NCBI GenBank assembly: GCA_942492225.1
Contig: CALODS010000035.1
Coordinates: forward strand, 81,842-145,841
Direction: 5' to 3'
DNA length: 64,000 nucleotides
DNA from: JAFGTX01 sp942492225
GTDB lineage: Bacteria; Bacillota; Clostridia; Peptostreptococcales; Acidaminobacteraceae
The stretch's first letter is position 1. Each line of letters begins with the position of its first letter. Below, in pieces: positions 49,981 through 59,132 of the stretch. Position numbers and translations under genes: made by a program. The notes under the pieces are model-generated. The model was not told where the DNA came from. It made no database searches and saw only the letters and a program-made list of their open reading frames with translations.

Positions 49981-50574
49981 TTACCTCTTCGCTAATTCAG
50001 CTTTTAGTACTTCAAGTGCCACAGCCCTATGACTCACCTTACTTTTTTCTTCATCGTTCATCTCTGCAAAGGTTTTACCATGACCATCAACAATAAATAG
50101 TGGATCATAACCAAATCCATTAGTACCTTTTCTTTCAAATCCAATATGACCCTTGACTTCACCACGTGCAACAATCGCCTCACCGCTTTCAAGTAAATAA
50201 GTGATTACCGTGACAAAAGTTGCTGTCCGATCCTCCATTTTAACGTCTCTAAGGGCTTCTAACAACTTATCGTTGTTTGCTTCATCATCACAGTCTTCTC
50301 CAGCATAACGTGCTGAATAAACGCCTGGTGCGCCATTTAAAGCATCTACTTTAAGTCCCGAATCATCGGCAATTGCTGCATCAACCTTTAAGGCTTCCAT
50401 AACAGCTTGTGCTTTAATCAAAGAATTGGCTTCGAAAGTTGTGCCATTTTCTTCAATATCACCGTCAAAACCTGCTTCTTTCATCGTCTGAATCGTTAAA
50501 TCAAAATCACTTAATATAATACCTATTTCATGTACTTTATGAGCATTTCCAGATGCCAATACAACTTTCTTCAT
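49981..50574 (-). CDS. rdgB: XTP/dITP diphosphatase (RdgB/HAM1)
   Basis: This is a house-cleaning pyrophosphatase that removes non-canonical purine nucleotides, 197 residues. The N-terminal VVLASGNAHKVHEI, the metal-site stretch ADDSGLKVDALNGAPGVYSA and the C-terminal GYDPLFIVDGHGKTFAEM are diagnostic. It lies 9 bases after rph, with which it is almost always paired in Firmicutes. Confidence 0.97.
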   Translation of the reverse strand: MKKVVLASGNAHKVHEIGIILSDFDLTIQTMKEAGFDGDIEENGTTFEANSLIKAQAVMEALKVDAAIADDSGLKVDALNGAPGVYSARYAGEDCDDEANNDKLLEALRDVKMEDRTATFVTVITYLLESGEAIVARGEVKGHIGFERKGTNGFGYDPLFIVDGHGKTFAEMNDEEKSKVSHRAVALEVLKAELAKR

Positions 50575-50583
50575 GAGTCACTC

Positions 50584-51300
50584 CTATTTTAAAATATCTC
50601 TTTGCGCCTTAATTAACTGTTGAATACCTTCATCACCAAGATCAAGCAATTTGAATAACTCCTCTTTTGAAAATGGTGCTTCTTCTCCCGTACCTTGGAC
50701 TTCAATAAACTTTCCACTTTCAGTCATTATTAAATTCATGTCCACATGGGCCGATGAATCTTCTTCATAACATAAATCTAGAAGTGGTATCCCATCTTTA
50801 ATTCCAACACTTACTGCTGCAACGAATTCTTGAATTGGGTTTTCTTTAATAAGTCCTTGTTCCAACAACTTGTTTACTGCAATGGCTAGTGCAACAAATC
50901 CACCTGTAATAGAGGCTGTTCTTGTGCCCCCATCCGCTTGTATTACATCACAATCTATCCAAATTGTTCGTTCACCTAGTTTCTCCATCGAAATTACAGA
51001 GCGCAGCGAACGACCTATCAAGCGTTGAATCTCCATTGTTCGACCATCTATTTTTCCTCTAGAGGCATCTCTTTGTTTCCTGAAGTTCGTTGAACCAGGC
51101 AACATAGAATATTCTGCCGTTACCCATCCAGAGTTTGATCCTTTTTTGAAGGGCGGTACTTTTTCCTCTACGGTCGCTGTACAAATAACTTTCGTATTAC
51201 CCATTTCTATTAGAACCGATCCACTTGGATGCATGATAAAATCTTTTGTCATTTTTACGGGACGTAATTCGTTTGGCGTTCTATTATCTATCCTTTCCAT
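50584..51300 (-). CDS. rph: Ribonuclease PH
   Basis: This phosphorolytic exoribonuclease trims tRNA 3' ends. It has 238 residues. Typical segments are MERIDNRTPNELRPVK, WVTAEYSMLPGSTN, GRTMEIQRLIGRSLRSV and IDCDVIQADGGTRTASITG. It heads the rph-rdgB-yfcE operon. It lies near, but is not co-transcribed with, the tRNA cluster it would help process. Confidence 0.97.
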   Translation of the reverse strand: MERIDNRTPNELRPVKMTKDFIMHPSGSVLIEMGNTKVICTATVEEKVPPFKKGSNSGWVTAEYSMLPGSTNFRKQRDASRGKIDGRTMEIQRLIGRSLRSVISMEKLGERTIWIDCDVIQADGGTRTASITGGFVALAIAVNKLLEQGLIKENPIQEFVAAVSVGIKDGIPLLDLCYEEDSSAHVDMNLIMTESGKFIEVQGTGEEAPFSKEELFKLLDLGDEGIQQLIKAQRDILK

Positions 51301-51357
51301 TTGTTCCTCCTATAATCTCTATGCACCTATTATATTAAAATAAACGACAAAAAAGAA

Positions 51358-51377
51358 GACAGGTTTCAAAACCTGCC
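51358..51377 (-). terminator. Terminator after the response-regulator phosphatase gene
   Basis: A 9-bp stem (GGCAGGUUU / AAACCUGUC, one G-U) is followed on the minus strand by UUCUUUUUU. It lies 27 bases past the phosphatase stop. Confidence 0.82.
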
Positions 51378-51404
51378 CATTTTATTTCTTGAATAATGTA
51401 AATT

Positions 51405-52580
51405 TTATTTTTTCTTAATAAGCATTAGTGCAACGTCATCGTCAAACACGTCATCCTCTTGAGTATTCATGAGCATATGAAAAAACCAGTATATATTCTC
51501 TAAAAAATCCTTCTCATTGCCACATAATTGATCTTTATACTTTTCCATATAATCATGTACCAAATGCCAATTAACAAAATCGCCACCTTCACCATTAGAA
51601 AAAATTCCATCCGTATATAAAAATAGCGTATCGTTTTCATGAATGGTAATCGAGTGTTCTTCATAGGAAATATTTTCGAAAGCACCTACAAGTGGTCCAC
51701 TTTCTTCAACGACTACCGTTTTTTTTGCACGATGGCGATACAGTACCGGATAAGGTTGACCCGCGTTTGCAAATGTTAATATCTCTTTTTTGATACATCC
51801 TACAAAACCTGTAAAAGTCGTGTAATTATTAAATATCATGCCTGAATAATCCATAAACTCAAAGATATTGTTATTAATATGCGTCAACACTTTACCTGGT
51901 GTCATTTGAGCATGTTGCAAGCTTGTTCTAAAGAGAATTTTCACCATAGATGAAGCCATACTCGCTGCGACACCATGTCCTGTTACATCTGCAATCATAA
52001 ACCATGTCGTGTCATCAACCTCAACACAATCAAAAAAATCGCCACCAATCCCAATGCATGGTTCAAATTTAATAAACAAATCTACTTCTTTAAAATTTTT
52101 GGTTTTTGGTAGCATAACCTCTTGAAAACGTGTTGCGTTCTCTATTTCACTCATTGTCATTTCGTTATATCGTTTAATTGTTTTCTGTTGTTCATAGATG
52201 AGTATTGAATTTTTGATTTTTAACGGCAAAATTATTTCCATGTCATTTGGCGAGAGCGGTTTTGTGAAGTAATCAGTAGCTCCTGCCTTCAACGTTTCTT
52301 CAATACTATGAATCTCATGAATCGCAGAGTTTACGATAATCGGTATATCAGAAAAGTTGTCATCTTGCTTTAAATATTTTAATACCTTATAACCATCCAT
52401 TACAGGCATAATCAAATCTAAAATAATCAAATCTACTTCATGGTCTTTTAATAAATCAATGACTTCAATCCCATTAGCAGCTTCTAAAAATTCCAGATGT
52501 TCAATTTTTTTATTTAATATATTCATCATTAGTGTTCGATTCATTTTTACGTCATCGGCCACAATTATTTTATAAGCCAT
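51405..52580 (-). CDS. Response regulator with PP2C (RsbU/SpoIIE-type) phosphatase output
   Basis: This 391-residue protein has an N-terminal receiver domain (about 1-125; KIIVADDVKMNRT, phospho-Asp in LIILDLIMPVMDGYK, Lys in YFTKPLSPND). A short coiled segment and a SpoIIE-type PP2C domain (about 175-390) follow, with IGGDFFDCVEVDD, IADVTGHGVAASMAS and LFLYTDGIFSNGEG. Phosphorylation by an unseen kinase would switch on dephosphorylation of the STAS protein encoded just upstream. GAGGT precedes the ATG at 52580. It ends the three-gene partner-switching operon. Confidence 0.92.
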   Translation of the reverse strand: MAYKIIVADDVKMNRTLMMNILNKKIEHLEFLEAANGIEVIDLLKDHEVDLIILDLIMPVMDGYKVLKYLKQDDNFSDIPIIVNSAIHEIHSIEETLKAGATDYFTKPLSPNDMEIILPLKIKNSILIYEQQKTIKRYNEMTMSEIENATRFQEVMLPKTKNFKEVDLFIKFEPCIGIGGDFFDCVEVDDTTWFMIADVTGHGVAASMASSMVKILFRTSLQHAQMTPGKVLTHINNNIFEFMDYSGMIFNNYTTFTGFVGCIKKEILTFANAGQPYPVLYRHRAKKTVVVEESGPLVGAFENISYEEHSITIHENDTLFLYTDGIFSNGEGGDFVNWHLVHDYMEKYKDQLCGNEKDFLENIYWFFHMLMNTQEDDVFDDDVALMLIKKK

Positions 52581-52594
52581 CAAAAACACCTCAA

Positions 52595-52900
52595 TTAGTC
52601 TTCTAGATCAAAGAAATCCTCAAGCTTCATTAATTTAAATAGTTGTTTAATATCATCACTACAATGCACCACTCTAAAACTTTTACCTTCTCTTGTCACA
52701 CTTTTATACAGATTTATTACAAAAGTTACACCAACAGAATCGATGTTGCTAACTATCTGCATATCTAAAATGATTTCTGATACATGTTCAAATTCATCTA
52801 TATACTCCATTAATTTCATGTTTAATGTTTTTACATTACTTGCAATTAGATCACGTTCTAACACCAAATTCATCGTATCATTTTCAACACGTTTAATCAT
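52595..52900 (-). CDS. STAS-domain anti-sigma factor antagonist
   Basis: This is a 101-residue STAS protein of the SpoIIAA/RsbV type. The phosphorylatable serine is in SNIDSVGVTFVINLYK, the conserved D-S-x-G motif. It would bind the anti-sigma kinase when dephosphorylated. It sits between genes for a PP2C phosphatase and a HATPase kinase, which together form a partner-switching module. The downstream target is not encoded nearby. Confidence 0.88.
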   Translation of the reverse strand: MIKRVENDTMNLVLERDLIASNVKTLNMKLMEYIDEFEHVSEIILDMQIVSNIDSVGVTFVINLYKSVTREGKSFRVVHCSDDIKQLFKLMKLEDFFDLED

Positions 52901-52909
52901 CGTTACCTC

Positions 52910-53311
52910 CTATTTAACTTTTTTCATGTCTAACGATATTTCAACCAAATTACCACTCATAACAACTTCAAAATCAAATTTTTTAATAACTTCATAACCA
53001 CGATTTCGTTCTCTCAAAACAAAATCATTAATACCATATCTATTTTGGTCAACACCATTACCTTCATCTCGGACTTCGAAAAACAGGATATTGTCCACAT
53101 ACTCAATGGTCAATTGAACTTTCTTATTTCGGTTAAATTGATTCCCATGTTCAACTGCATTATTAAGAATTTCTCGCATCATAAAATTAATGCGAAATTC
53201 CACTTTTTCAAATCCCTCTATAGTTTCTTTTTTTAATGCGTGCAGTGCTTCTTTGACCACTATGTCAACCTCTGCAAAACTTGAAAAAAATTCCCTCGCG
53301 AATAGTTGCAT
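52910..53311 (-). CDS. Anti-sigma-type serine kinase (RsbW/SpoIIAB-like HATPase)
   Basis: This is a 133-residue GHKL ATPase. The N box is FMMREILNNAVEHGNQFN and the G1 region FEVRDEGNGVDQNRYG, followed by a shortened lid and ERNRGYEVIKKF. It would phosphorylate the STAS protein and hold a target when free. The ATG at 53311 is fixed by AGGAGG with 5-base spacing. It is first in its operon. No sigma factor gene is next to it. Confidence 0.88.
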   Translation of the reverse strand: MQLFAREFFSSFAEVDIVVKEALHALKKETIEGFEKVEFRINFMMREILNNAVEHGNQFNRNKKVQLTIEYVDNILFFEVRDEGNGVDQNRYGINDFVLRERNRGYEVIKKFDFEVVMSGNLVEISLDMKKVK

Positions 53312-53445
53312 TTTGACCTCCTCTTTTGAGATAGTGATTATATACCCGACCATTTTTTATTTAATCTCATGTTCATCCAATAATTTCTTATCACCCTATT
53401 GGATAGTCAACTCCTTAAATCAAACAACATTTTACCCATTAAAAT

Positions 53446-53475
53446 AAAAAGCAACCTCTAACGAGATTGCTTTTT
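53446..53475 (-). terminator. Terminator after the amidase gene
   Basis: A 13-bp stem with one G-U or A-C position (AAAAAGCAACCTC / GAGATTGCTTTTT) is followed on the minus strand by UAUUUU. It lies 7 bases past the amidase stop. Confidence 0.85.
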
Positions 53476-53482
53476 GTCACTT

Positions 53483-55564
53483 CTATTTTAAGATTTGTAA
53501 TAATCCATCACGTATACCATTTGTAATAGTGTTCATATATAATGGATCTAGTAATTTAGCTTCTTCTTCAGCATTTGTTAAGAAACCCATTTCCACAATT
53601 ACAGATGGCATATTGGTTTCTCTTGTCACAACAAGGTTTGGCCTTTCAATAATTCCTCTATCAACCGCCCCTGTATAAGCAATTAACTTACCTTGGATTG
53701 CTCTTGCAAGTTCTCTTTTTAAACTATACCCCTCTTCTGGGTAATATAAGTTTTCTATACCACTTGCATTTTTATTTGTCGCAGCATTAGCGTGGATACT
53801 AATAAATGCATCTGCTTTAAGATCGTTTGCAATTTGAGGTCTATTGTAGAGTCCAACATATTTATCACTCTCACGCGTCATATATACATTAAAGCCCAAA
53901 CCTTCTAACTTCTTGCGTAGTTCTTTAGCTGCTATTAAATTTATTTTTGCTTCTGTAACATTGGCACCCGTTGCACCAGGGTCTTTACCCCCATGACCAG
54001 GGTCAATGACAATCAAACGACCTCTATAAATAGAATTCCTTAAATCGCTATTAATAAAGCTAAATGCAAGGACATCGGTTGTCTTTTTAGGTGTTTGATC
54101 AAATACTTCCGTTCCTTTTGACAACGTAAACTTGATAATATAATCTCTTGAATTACTTGTATCATCAATTTTTATCAAATCAATAATATTGTCATCAATA
54201 TCAATACTCAAGTCTTCTAATTCTATTGCTGTTTTAGGAATTCTCAACGTCATTTCTCTTGTTTTGCTGTCATAACTTGTTGAATAAGTGCTCTGACTAT
54301 TTAAATTAATACCTAAACTTGACCAATCAAGATCTTGTTTGGCATAATTGAACCCGTCTAATGGATTCCCTGAAACATATACATAAATTTTGTCATCAAT
54401 GGCTTCAACATAAACATCTTCTGTTGAAATATTCGATCCAAGACCAATGACCACCCTAGTAATTACATCATCTGCTTCATATTCGCCAGTAGGATTAAAC
54501 TGCATGTAATTTATTGTATTGATTTCTTTACCTTCCGGAAAAATAATACCACTTTTCCCTTCGTCAATACGCAATTTTGAATTGATAATATCTACGATAA
54601 CTTTATTGCTAAGAGCGGTTACATTATAAGCTGGTTCCTCACCTGTTTCAATAACAACTGTTTTTGCACTATAAATATCTTCCGTTGAAATAGCCCAAAC
54701 AGAATTTATTAATTGAAGGACCAATTCGCCCGTTTTGTAGTCATACCAAACATCATACTCTTTTTTCATGTTTAAATCGATATCAACTCTTACTTTGTAT
54801 GGCGTTGTATCCGACTGAAACGCTTGTATTTGAGAAATTTCAAACCCTCCAACTTGATCCTTATATAAACCTTGTTCATTTAAAAGTGTTTTGTCTAAAT
54901 CAAATTTTACGTTTTGAAGTTCTAGGACAATTTTATCTTTGCCACCAATGCTACTACCTTCAACAAAATAATGACTTGCATCAACATCACCTGTCGTTTT
55001 AAAACGCACTTCTTGGAACTTTGACATCCAGTCGTATGATATTGACGTTAGATCTTGTTGTGGTTTATTAATAAATACTGTCTTTGTTTCATTTTCCCAA
55101 AATACTTCTAGACCAAATGTTTCTTCTAAGAATCTTACTGGTACGAGCGCACGATAAGTACCATCAAATGCTAATAATTTAGCGGGTACATTACCTGGCA
55201 ACTCGCGGGCAACACCATTGACATAAGCCGTTGAGCTATTCATTTTCAAGACAACACGTTTGGTTTTATAAAGAATAGTCGCTTCCATCGTCGACCAATC
55301 AAAACGCATATCAGCGCCTAATTTTGAACTCAAAAAATTCACTGGTACCATGGCTTTGCCATCATAAATAATGCCAGGCACATCTTTAGTGACCATATTT
55401 TCGCCACCCATGACCATGTTAATTGTTGAATAAGTATTATTCTGTTTTGTAAAGTAATCCATTAACTCTATACTTGTTGCTTCATAATTTTTCCCCGCAA
55501 AAGCAATTGGTAAAGCGCTAATTAAGATTGCTGTTAGAATAAGTAGACTTATTATTTTTTTCAT
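53483..55564 (-). CDS. N-acetylmuramoyl-L-alanine amidase with copper-amine-oxidase-like and AMIN domains
   Basis: This 693-residue secreted cell-wall hydrolase has a signal peptide (about 1-22) and a copper-amine-oxidase-like domain (about 45-160; GKAMVPVNFLSSKLGADMRF, then YRALVPVRFLEETFGLEVFW). One or two AMIN-type targeting domains follow (about 180-450), then an amidase_3 catalytic domain (about 510-693). Zinc and catalytic residues lie in IDPGHGGKDPGATG, FISIHANAATN and VIVEMGFLTNAEEE. GGGTGG precedes the ATG at 55564. It is monocistronic. Confidence 0.93.
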   Translation of the reverse strand: MKKIISLLILTAILISALPIAFAGKNYEATSIELMDYFTKQNNTYSTINMVMGGENMVTKDVPGIIYDGKAMVPVNFLSSKLGADMRFDWSTMEATILYKTKRVVLKMNSSTAYVNGVARELPGNVPAKLLAFDGTYRALVPVRFLEETFGLEVFWENETKTVFINKPQQDLTSISYDWMSKFQEVRFKTTGDVDASHYFVEGSSIGGKDKIVLELQNVKFDLDKTLLNEQGLYKDQVGGFEISQIQAFQSDTTPYKVRVDIDLNMKKEYDVWYDYKTGELVLQLINSVWAISTEDIYSAKTVVIETGEEPAYNVTALSNKVIVDIINSKLRIDEGKSGIIFPEGKEINTINYMQFNPTGEYEADDVITRVVIGLGSNISTEDVYVEAIDDKIYVYVSGNPLDGFNYAKQDLDWSSLGINLNSQSTYSTSYDSKTREMTLRIPKTAIELEDLSIDIDDNIIDLIKIDDTSNSRDYIIKFTLSKGTEVFDQTPKKTTDVLAFSFINSDLRNSIYRGRLIVIDPGHGGKDPGATGANVTEAKINLIAAKELRKKLEGLGFNVYMTRESDKYVGLYNRPQIANDLKADAFISIHANAATNKNASGIENLYYPEEGYSLKRELARAIQGKLIAYTGAVDRGIIERPNLVVTRETNMPSVIVEMGFLTNAEEEAKLLDPLYMNTITNGIRDGLLQILK

Positions 55565-55723
55565 ATACGAACCACCCTTCTCACCTATTTTCGCGAGCAA
55601 CACCTAACATAATTAATTAATATATAACATTAAATAAGGATCCCTACAATAAATTAATCGTTTATGTCATTATATTTTAACCCTATTGTCTTTATGTGAC
55701 ACGATTGTTTCCAACTATTACAC

Positions 55724-56710
55724 TTATATTACTTTGTACAGTTCATCTGATGACGGTTCTGGGATTGGATGAGACTTGCCTTTTTCGTCATAGTAAAAAA
55801 CATCCTTATCTGTTAGCACACCCACTTCAAATGCGCTAATACTATTTTTTTCCAAAAGATTAATGAGTCCATCTACCTTCTCAGGCGAAACTGTAATGAG
55901 CATAGAACCACTTGAAATGAGTTGATAAGGATTAATATTATAATGCATACACAATTTTTGAGTAACAGTCGCCACTGGCAATTTATTAATATCTATAATA
56001 CAGCCTAAATCAGCCGCTATGCACCCTTCCCAAATTGCTCCAAAGATACCCCCTTCTGTGACATCGTGCATCGATGTGACGCCGTAACCACCAGAAAGTC
56101 GCCCTTCTTTATAAACACTTATTTTATTCAACATATCCTTCGCTTCTTCTAATTCCTGCGCCGAAAGAACACCATGAAGTTCATCTGATTTTTCAAAAGC
56201 AATAATCCCTGTACCTTCTATACCGACACCTTTCGTAATAACAATTTTATCGCCAATATTACCACTTCCGCTTGCAACAATATTTTCTAGTTTTTCTCTA
56301 CCAACAGCAGTTGCAGAAACCACAATTCTATTAACTGCATTGGTTATTTCTGTGTGACCACCAATAATTTCTACATTTAGCTTTTTAGCTTCCGCCGACG
56401 CTTGTTCCATTATATTATATAGTTCACCAAAAGCTGTTCCTTCTGGCGCTAAAATAGTCAACATGAGACCGATAATTTCACCACCACTAGAAGCAATATC
56501 ATTACAATTAATGTGCACCGCAAGCTTACCTATTTCGTTAGAACTTCCTGTTATAGGATCTGTCGATAGAATACAGCCTTCTTCACCAAATTGCAGTACA
56601 GCACAATCCTCACCAACCTTAGGGCGAATCAAGACATCATTTCTATAAGCACCAGTATGTCCACTGATTAATCTATGTAAATCCTCAGTATTAAGTTTTC
56701 CAATCTTCAC
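55724..56710 (-). CDS. AIR synthase-related protein (HypE/ThiL-like)
   Basis: This is a 328-residue ATP-binding protein of the PurM/HypE/ThiL superfamily. VGEDCAVLQFGEEGCIL and HINCNDIASSGGEIIGLMLT near the N-terminus and IIGGHTEITNAVNRIVV are characteristic. It resembles the stand-alone HypE-like proteins of Clostridia; no hydrogenase maturation genes are nearby, so its substrate is unknown. GTG at 56710 is chosen because GGGAG lies 4 bases before it, while the ATG at 56734 has no proper site. Confidence 0.82.
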   Translation of the reverse strand: MKIGKLNTEDLHRLISGHTGAYRNDVLIRPKVGEDCAVLQFGEEGCILSTDPITGSSNEIGKLAVHINCNDIASSGGEIIGLMLTILAPEGTAFGELYNIMEQASAEAKKLNVEIIGGHTEITNAVNRIVVSATAVGREKLENIVASGSGNIGDKIVITKGVGIEGTGIIAFEKSDELHGVLSAQELEEAKDMLNKISVYKEGRLSGGYGVTSMHDVTEGGIFGAIWEGCIAADLGCIIDINKLPVATVTQKLCMHYNINPYQLISSGSMLITVSPEKVDGLINLLEKNSISAFEVGVLTDKDVFYYDEKGKSHPIPEPSSDELYKVI

Positions 56711-56842
56711 TAAACTCCCTCGCTTTCTTTTCATCCTACACTATTATACATGAATCCCTTCACCATGAACATGACAACGACCATCAAATAGTAATATTTT
56801 TAGTTTTAGACTACTTAACCAGCACAGTTTGAAAAACTTAAA

Positions 56843-56874
56843 AAGGGCTGTCTCGCAATTGCAAGACAGCCCTT
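56843..56874 (-). terminator. Terminator after the second oppA gene
   Basis: A perfect 11-bp stem (AAGGGCTGTCT / AGACAGCCCTT) with a 10-base loop is followed on the minus strand by UUUUUAAG. It lies 36 bases past the stop. Confidence 0.88.
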
Positions 56875-56910
56875 ATATTTAGAATTAATTTGTTATTAAT
56901 GAATGATTAC

Positions 56911-58545
56911 TTATTCTGCTGCAATCATATGTGTTCTACCAAAGTAGAATGTAGCTCTTGTTGTTTTTTCCCATCCTACTACTGCGTCACTTACCATTTG
57001 TGGGTCAGTGTAGTAGTAAATTGGCATTACAGCATAGCTTTCAGATAATAATTTATCCGCTTGATATAAAATATCAAATCTTTCTTGTCCTGAAGCAGTC
57101 TTAGAAGCTTCAAGCAATGCGTCGAATTCTTCGTTATTCCACTGTGAGTAGTTATTTGTACCACCTGATGTGAACATACCTAAGTAAGTCATTGGGTCAG
57201 AGTAGTCACCATTCCAACCAGCTCTAGCGATTTGGAAGTTGTGTTCAATTCTTGATGTCTGGAATACAGCCCATTCTTGGTTTGTAAGTGTTACATCAAT
57301 ATTTAAGTTTTGTTTCCACATTTCTTGGATTGCTTCAGCAATATTCTTATGTCCTTCAGATGTGTTGTACATAATTTCAAGTGCTGGGAAGCCTTCGCCA
57401 TTTGGGTAACCTGCATCAGCAAGTAAAGCTTTTGCTTCTTCTGCTTTTGCCGTTGGCGCGATATCATAATTACCTGATACCTCGTTGAATACATCGCCGT
57501 TTGCATCTAAGTGAGCACCTGGGATTAATGAGTGAGCAGGAATTTGACCCGCTTTTGTTACTGTTTCAACAATTGCTTGTCTATCAATAGATAATGATAA
57601 TGCTTTTCTTACTCTTACATCATTCATAGGCTCAACTTGAGTATTGAATGAATAGTAGTAACATGCATCATTAGGAAGAATCATAAATGTAGGATCTTCT
57701 GCTAATAATCTTGGAATTTCTGCACTTGGCATATCATCAAGAATTTGAATTTGACCTGATTCGTATCCTGTTAATGCCGTTGCAGAGTCAACAATCATTA
57801 GTACTTCGATTTTTTCTAATTTTACTTCTTCGCTTCTCCAGTAGAATTCATTTGGCTCAAGAATAATTCTATCACCTGATTGGAAAGAAGTTACTTTAAA
57901 TGGACCATTTGAAATTGCAGTTTCAGGGTTTGTTGCCCATGCACCTTCAGCAGAATTTTCTACCATATCTTGTCTTACTGGGAAAAATGAATAAAATGCT
58001 GTTAAACCAACAAAGTATGGTGTTGGAGAAGTTAATTTAACTTCTAATGTTTTTTCATCAATTGCTTTCCATGAATCAACATTTACTTCATCAAAAATCC
58101 AAGCGTATTCTGAAGCAGTAGCTGGATCTACGACTCTGTTCCAAGCATATTCAAAATCATTTGCTGTAACCGCTTGTCCATCAGACCACTTAACACCATC
58201 TCTAATTGTAAAAGTGTAAGTCATACCATCTTCACTCATTGTGTAACTTTCAGCCATTGCTGGCTCTAATTTTCCGTCAATCTCTCTCATAAGACCTTCG
58301 AACGTATTGTTAATTACATGACCACCATCGCTTGCAGCGTTTAAGCCTGGATCGATAGTTTTAGGATCTGAACCTAAGTTCCAGATTAATGTTTGTTCTA
58401 CATCACTTGCTACTTCTGTTGTTTCTGTTGCTGTCTCTGTACCTTCACTTGTTACTTCTTCAGCAGGTGCATTTCCACCACAACCGGCGAACGCTAATAC
58501 TACTAATGCAAATACAAGGAAAAGTGATACTCTTCTTTTTGTCAA
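56911..58545 (-). CDS. oppA: Oligopeptide ABC transporter substrate-binding lipoprotein, copy 2
   Basis: This 544-residue family-5 solute-binding protein captures peptides outside the cell. A signal peptide ends in LAFAGCGG, with the lipid-modified Cys near residue 21. SDGGHVINNTFEGLMREIDG and ESYTMSEDGMTYTF are typical OppA segments. The start is a TTG at 58545, 8 bases after GGAGG; the in-frame ATG further upstream reads through the ribosome binding site. It is about 70-75 percent identical by eye to the copy at 59133, so the two arose by duplication. A separate promoter and terminators suggest independent control. Confidence 0.93.
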   Translation of the reverse strand: MTKRRVSLFLVFALVVLAFAGCGGNAPAEEVTSEGTETATETTEVASDVEQTLIWNLGSDPKTIDPGLNAASDGGHVINNTFEGLMREIDGKLEPAMAESYTMSEDGMTYTFTIRDGVKWSDGQAVTANDFEYAWNRVVDPATASEYAWIFDEVNVDSWKAIDEKTLEVKLTSPTPYFVGLTAFYSFFPVRQDMVENSAEGAWATNPETAISNGPFKVTSFQSGDRIILEPNEFYWRSEEVKLEKIEVLMIVDSATALTGYESGQIQILDDMPSAEIPRLLAEDPTFMILPNDACYYYSFNTQVEPMNDVRVRKALSLSIDRQAIVETVTKAGQIPAHSLIPGAHLDANGDVFNEVSGNYDIAPTAKAEEAKALLADAGYPNGEGFPALEIMYNTSEGHKNIAEAIQEMWKQNLNIDVTLTNQEWAVFQTSRIEHNFQIARAGWNGDYSDPMTYLGMFTSGGTNNYSQWNNEEFDALLEASKTASGQERFDILYQADKLLSESYAVMPIYYYTDPQMVSDAVVGWEKTTRATFYFGRTHMIAAE

Positions 58546-58624
58546 TTGAATCCCCTCCATCTTTGTGTTCATTACCTATTTTTTATAAAGCGTCTTATAG
58601 ACACCCCAGTAATGTCGTAACCTA

Positions 58625-58653
58625 AATATAGTATAGGAAATTATTAAATGCAA
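58625..58653 (-). promoter_or_regulatory. Promoter of oppA copy 2
   Basis: TTGCAT (58653-58648), 17 bases, then TATATT (58630-58625) on the minus strand, about 80 bases upstream of the TTG start. Confidence 0.6.
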
Positions 58654-59076
58654 TTACGAAGATTTAACACTTTATTCGCAACGTTTTCAGAATTTTTATT
58701 TACTTAATTTTCAGTTTATTTATCCTTTCGTAATTCGCATTCAAAGCATTGCTAACACAAGGTTTTCCGCTAAAAGAATCTGTTTTAAACAGCGTTATAC
58801 ACCGCCTATTGTTAAATGTAAGTAACATAGTTGTTAATTTTTATTATTATAATATTCTATTCATATTTATTTGGCATAAAAAATATTTTGTATATATCAT
58901 TATAATTGTGCGGAGTATATAACAAAGTTGTAATATGTACTGTAATTTATTGTATGGAATATATGCATATCTATACTTCTAACTTTAAAGCAAACACATC
59001 ATTCAACCTTATGCTTTGAAACTTTAGTATTAACACTAATTTAAGGTACTCTAAATATAATTTAATTCATAAACAT
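58654..59076. other. AT-rich intergenic stretch without a gene
   Basis: I see no open frame, RNA gene or clear structured RNA here. The stretch is very AT-rich with short runs of TATA-like sequence and lies between the terminator of oppA copy 1 and the promoter of copy 2. It may hold upstream regulatory sites, but no palindrome stands out. Confidence 0.5.
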
Positions 59077-59108
59077 AAAAAAGGATTGCCTTAAGGCAAT
59101 CCTTTTTT
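59077..59108 (-). terminator. Terminator after oppA copy 1
   Basis: A perfect 14-bp stem (AAAAAAGGATTGCC / GGCAATCCTTTTTT) with loop TTAA lies 25 bases past the stop. It has U tracts on both strands. Confidence 0.92.
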
Positions 59109-59132
59109 CTATCATTAACGATTTTCTCGTTA

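Noticed and set aside
58654..59076. Possible small RNA in the gap between the oppA genes
   Set aside because: Only AT-rich sequence is seen; no promoter plus terminator pair or conserved fold could be identified.
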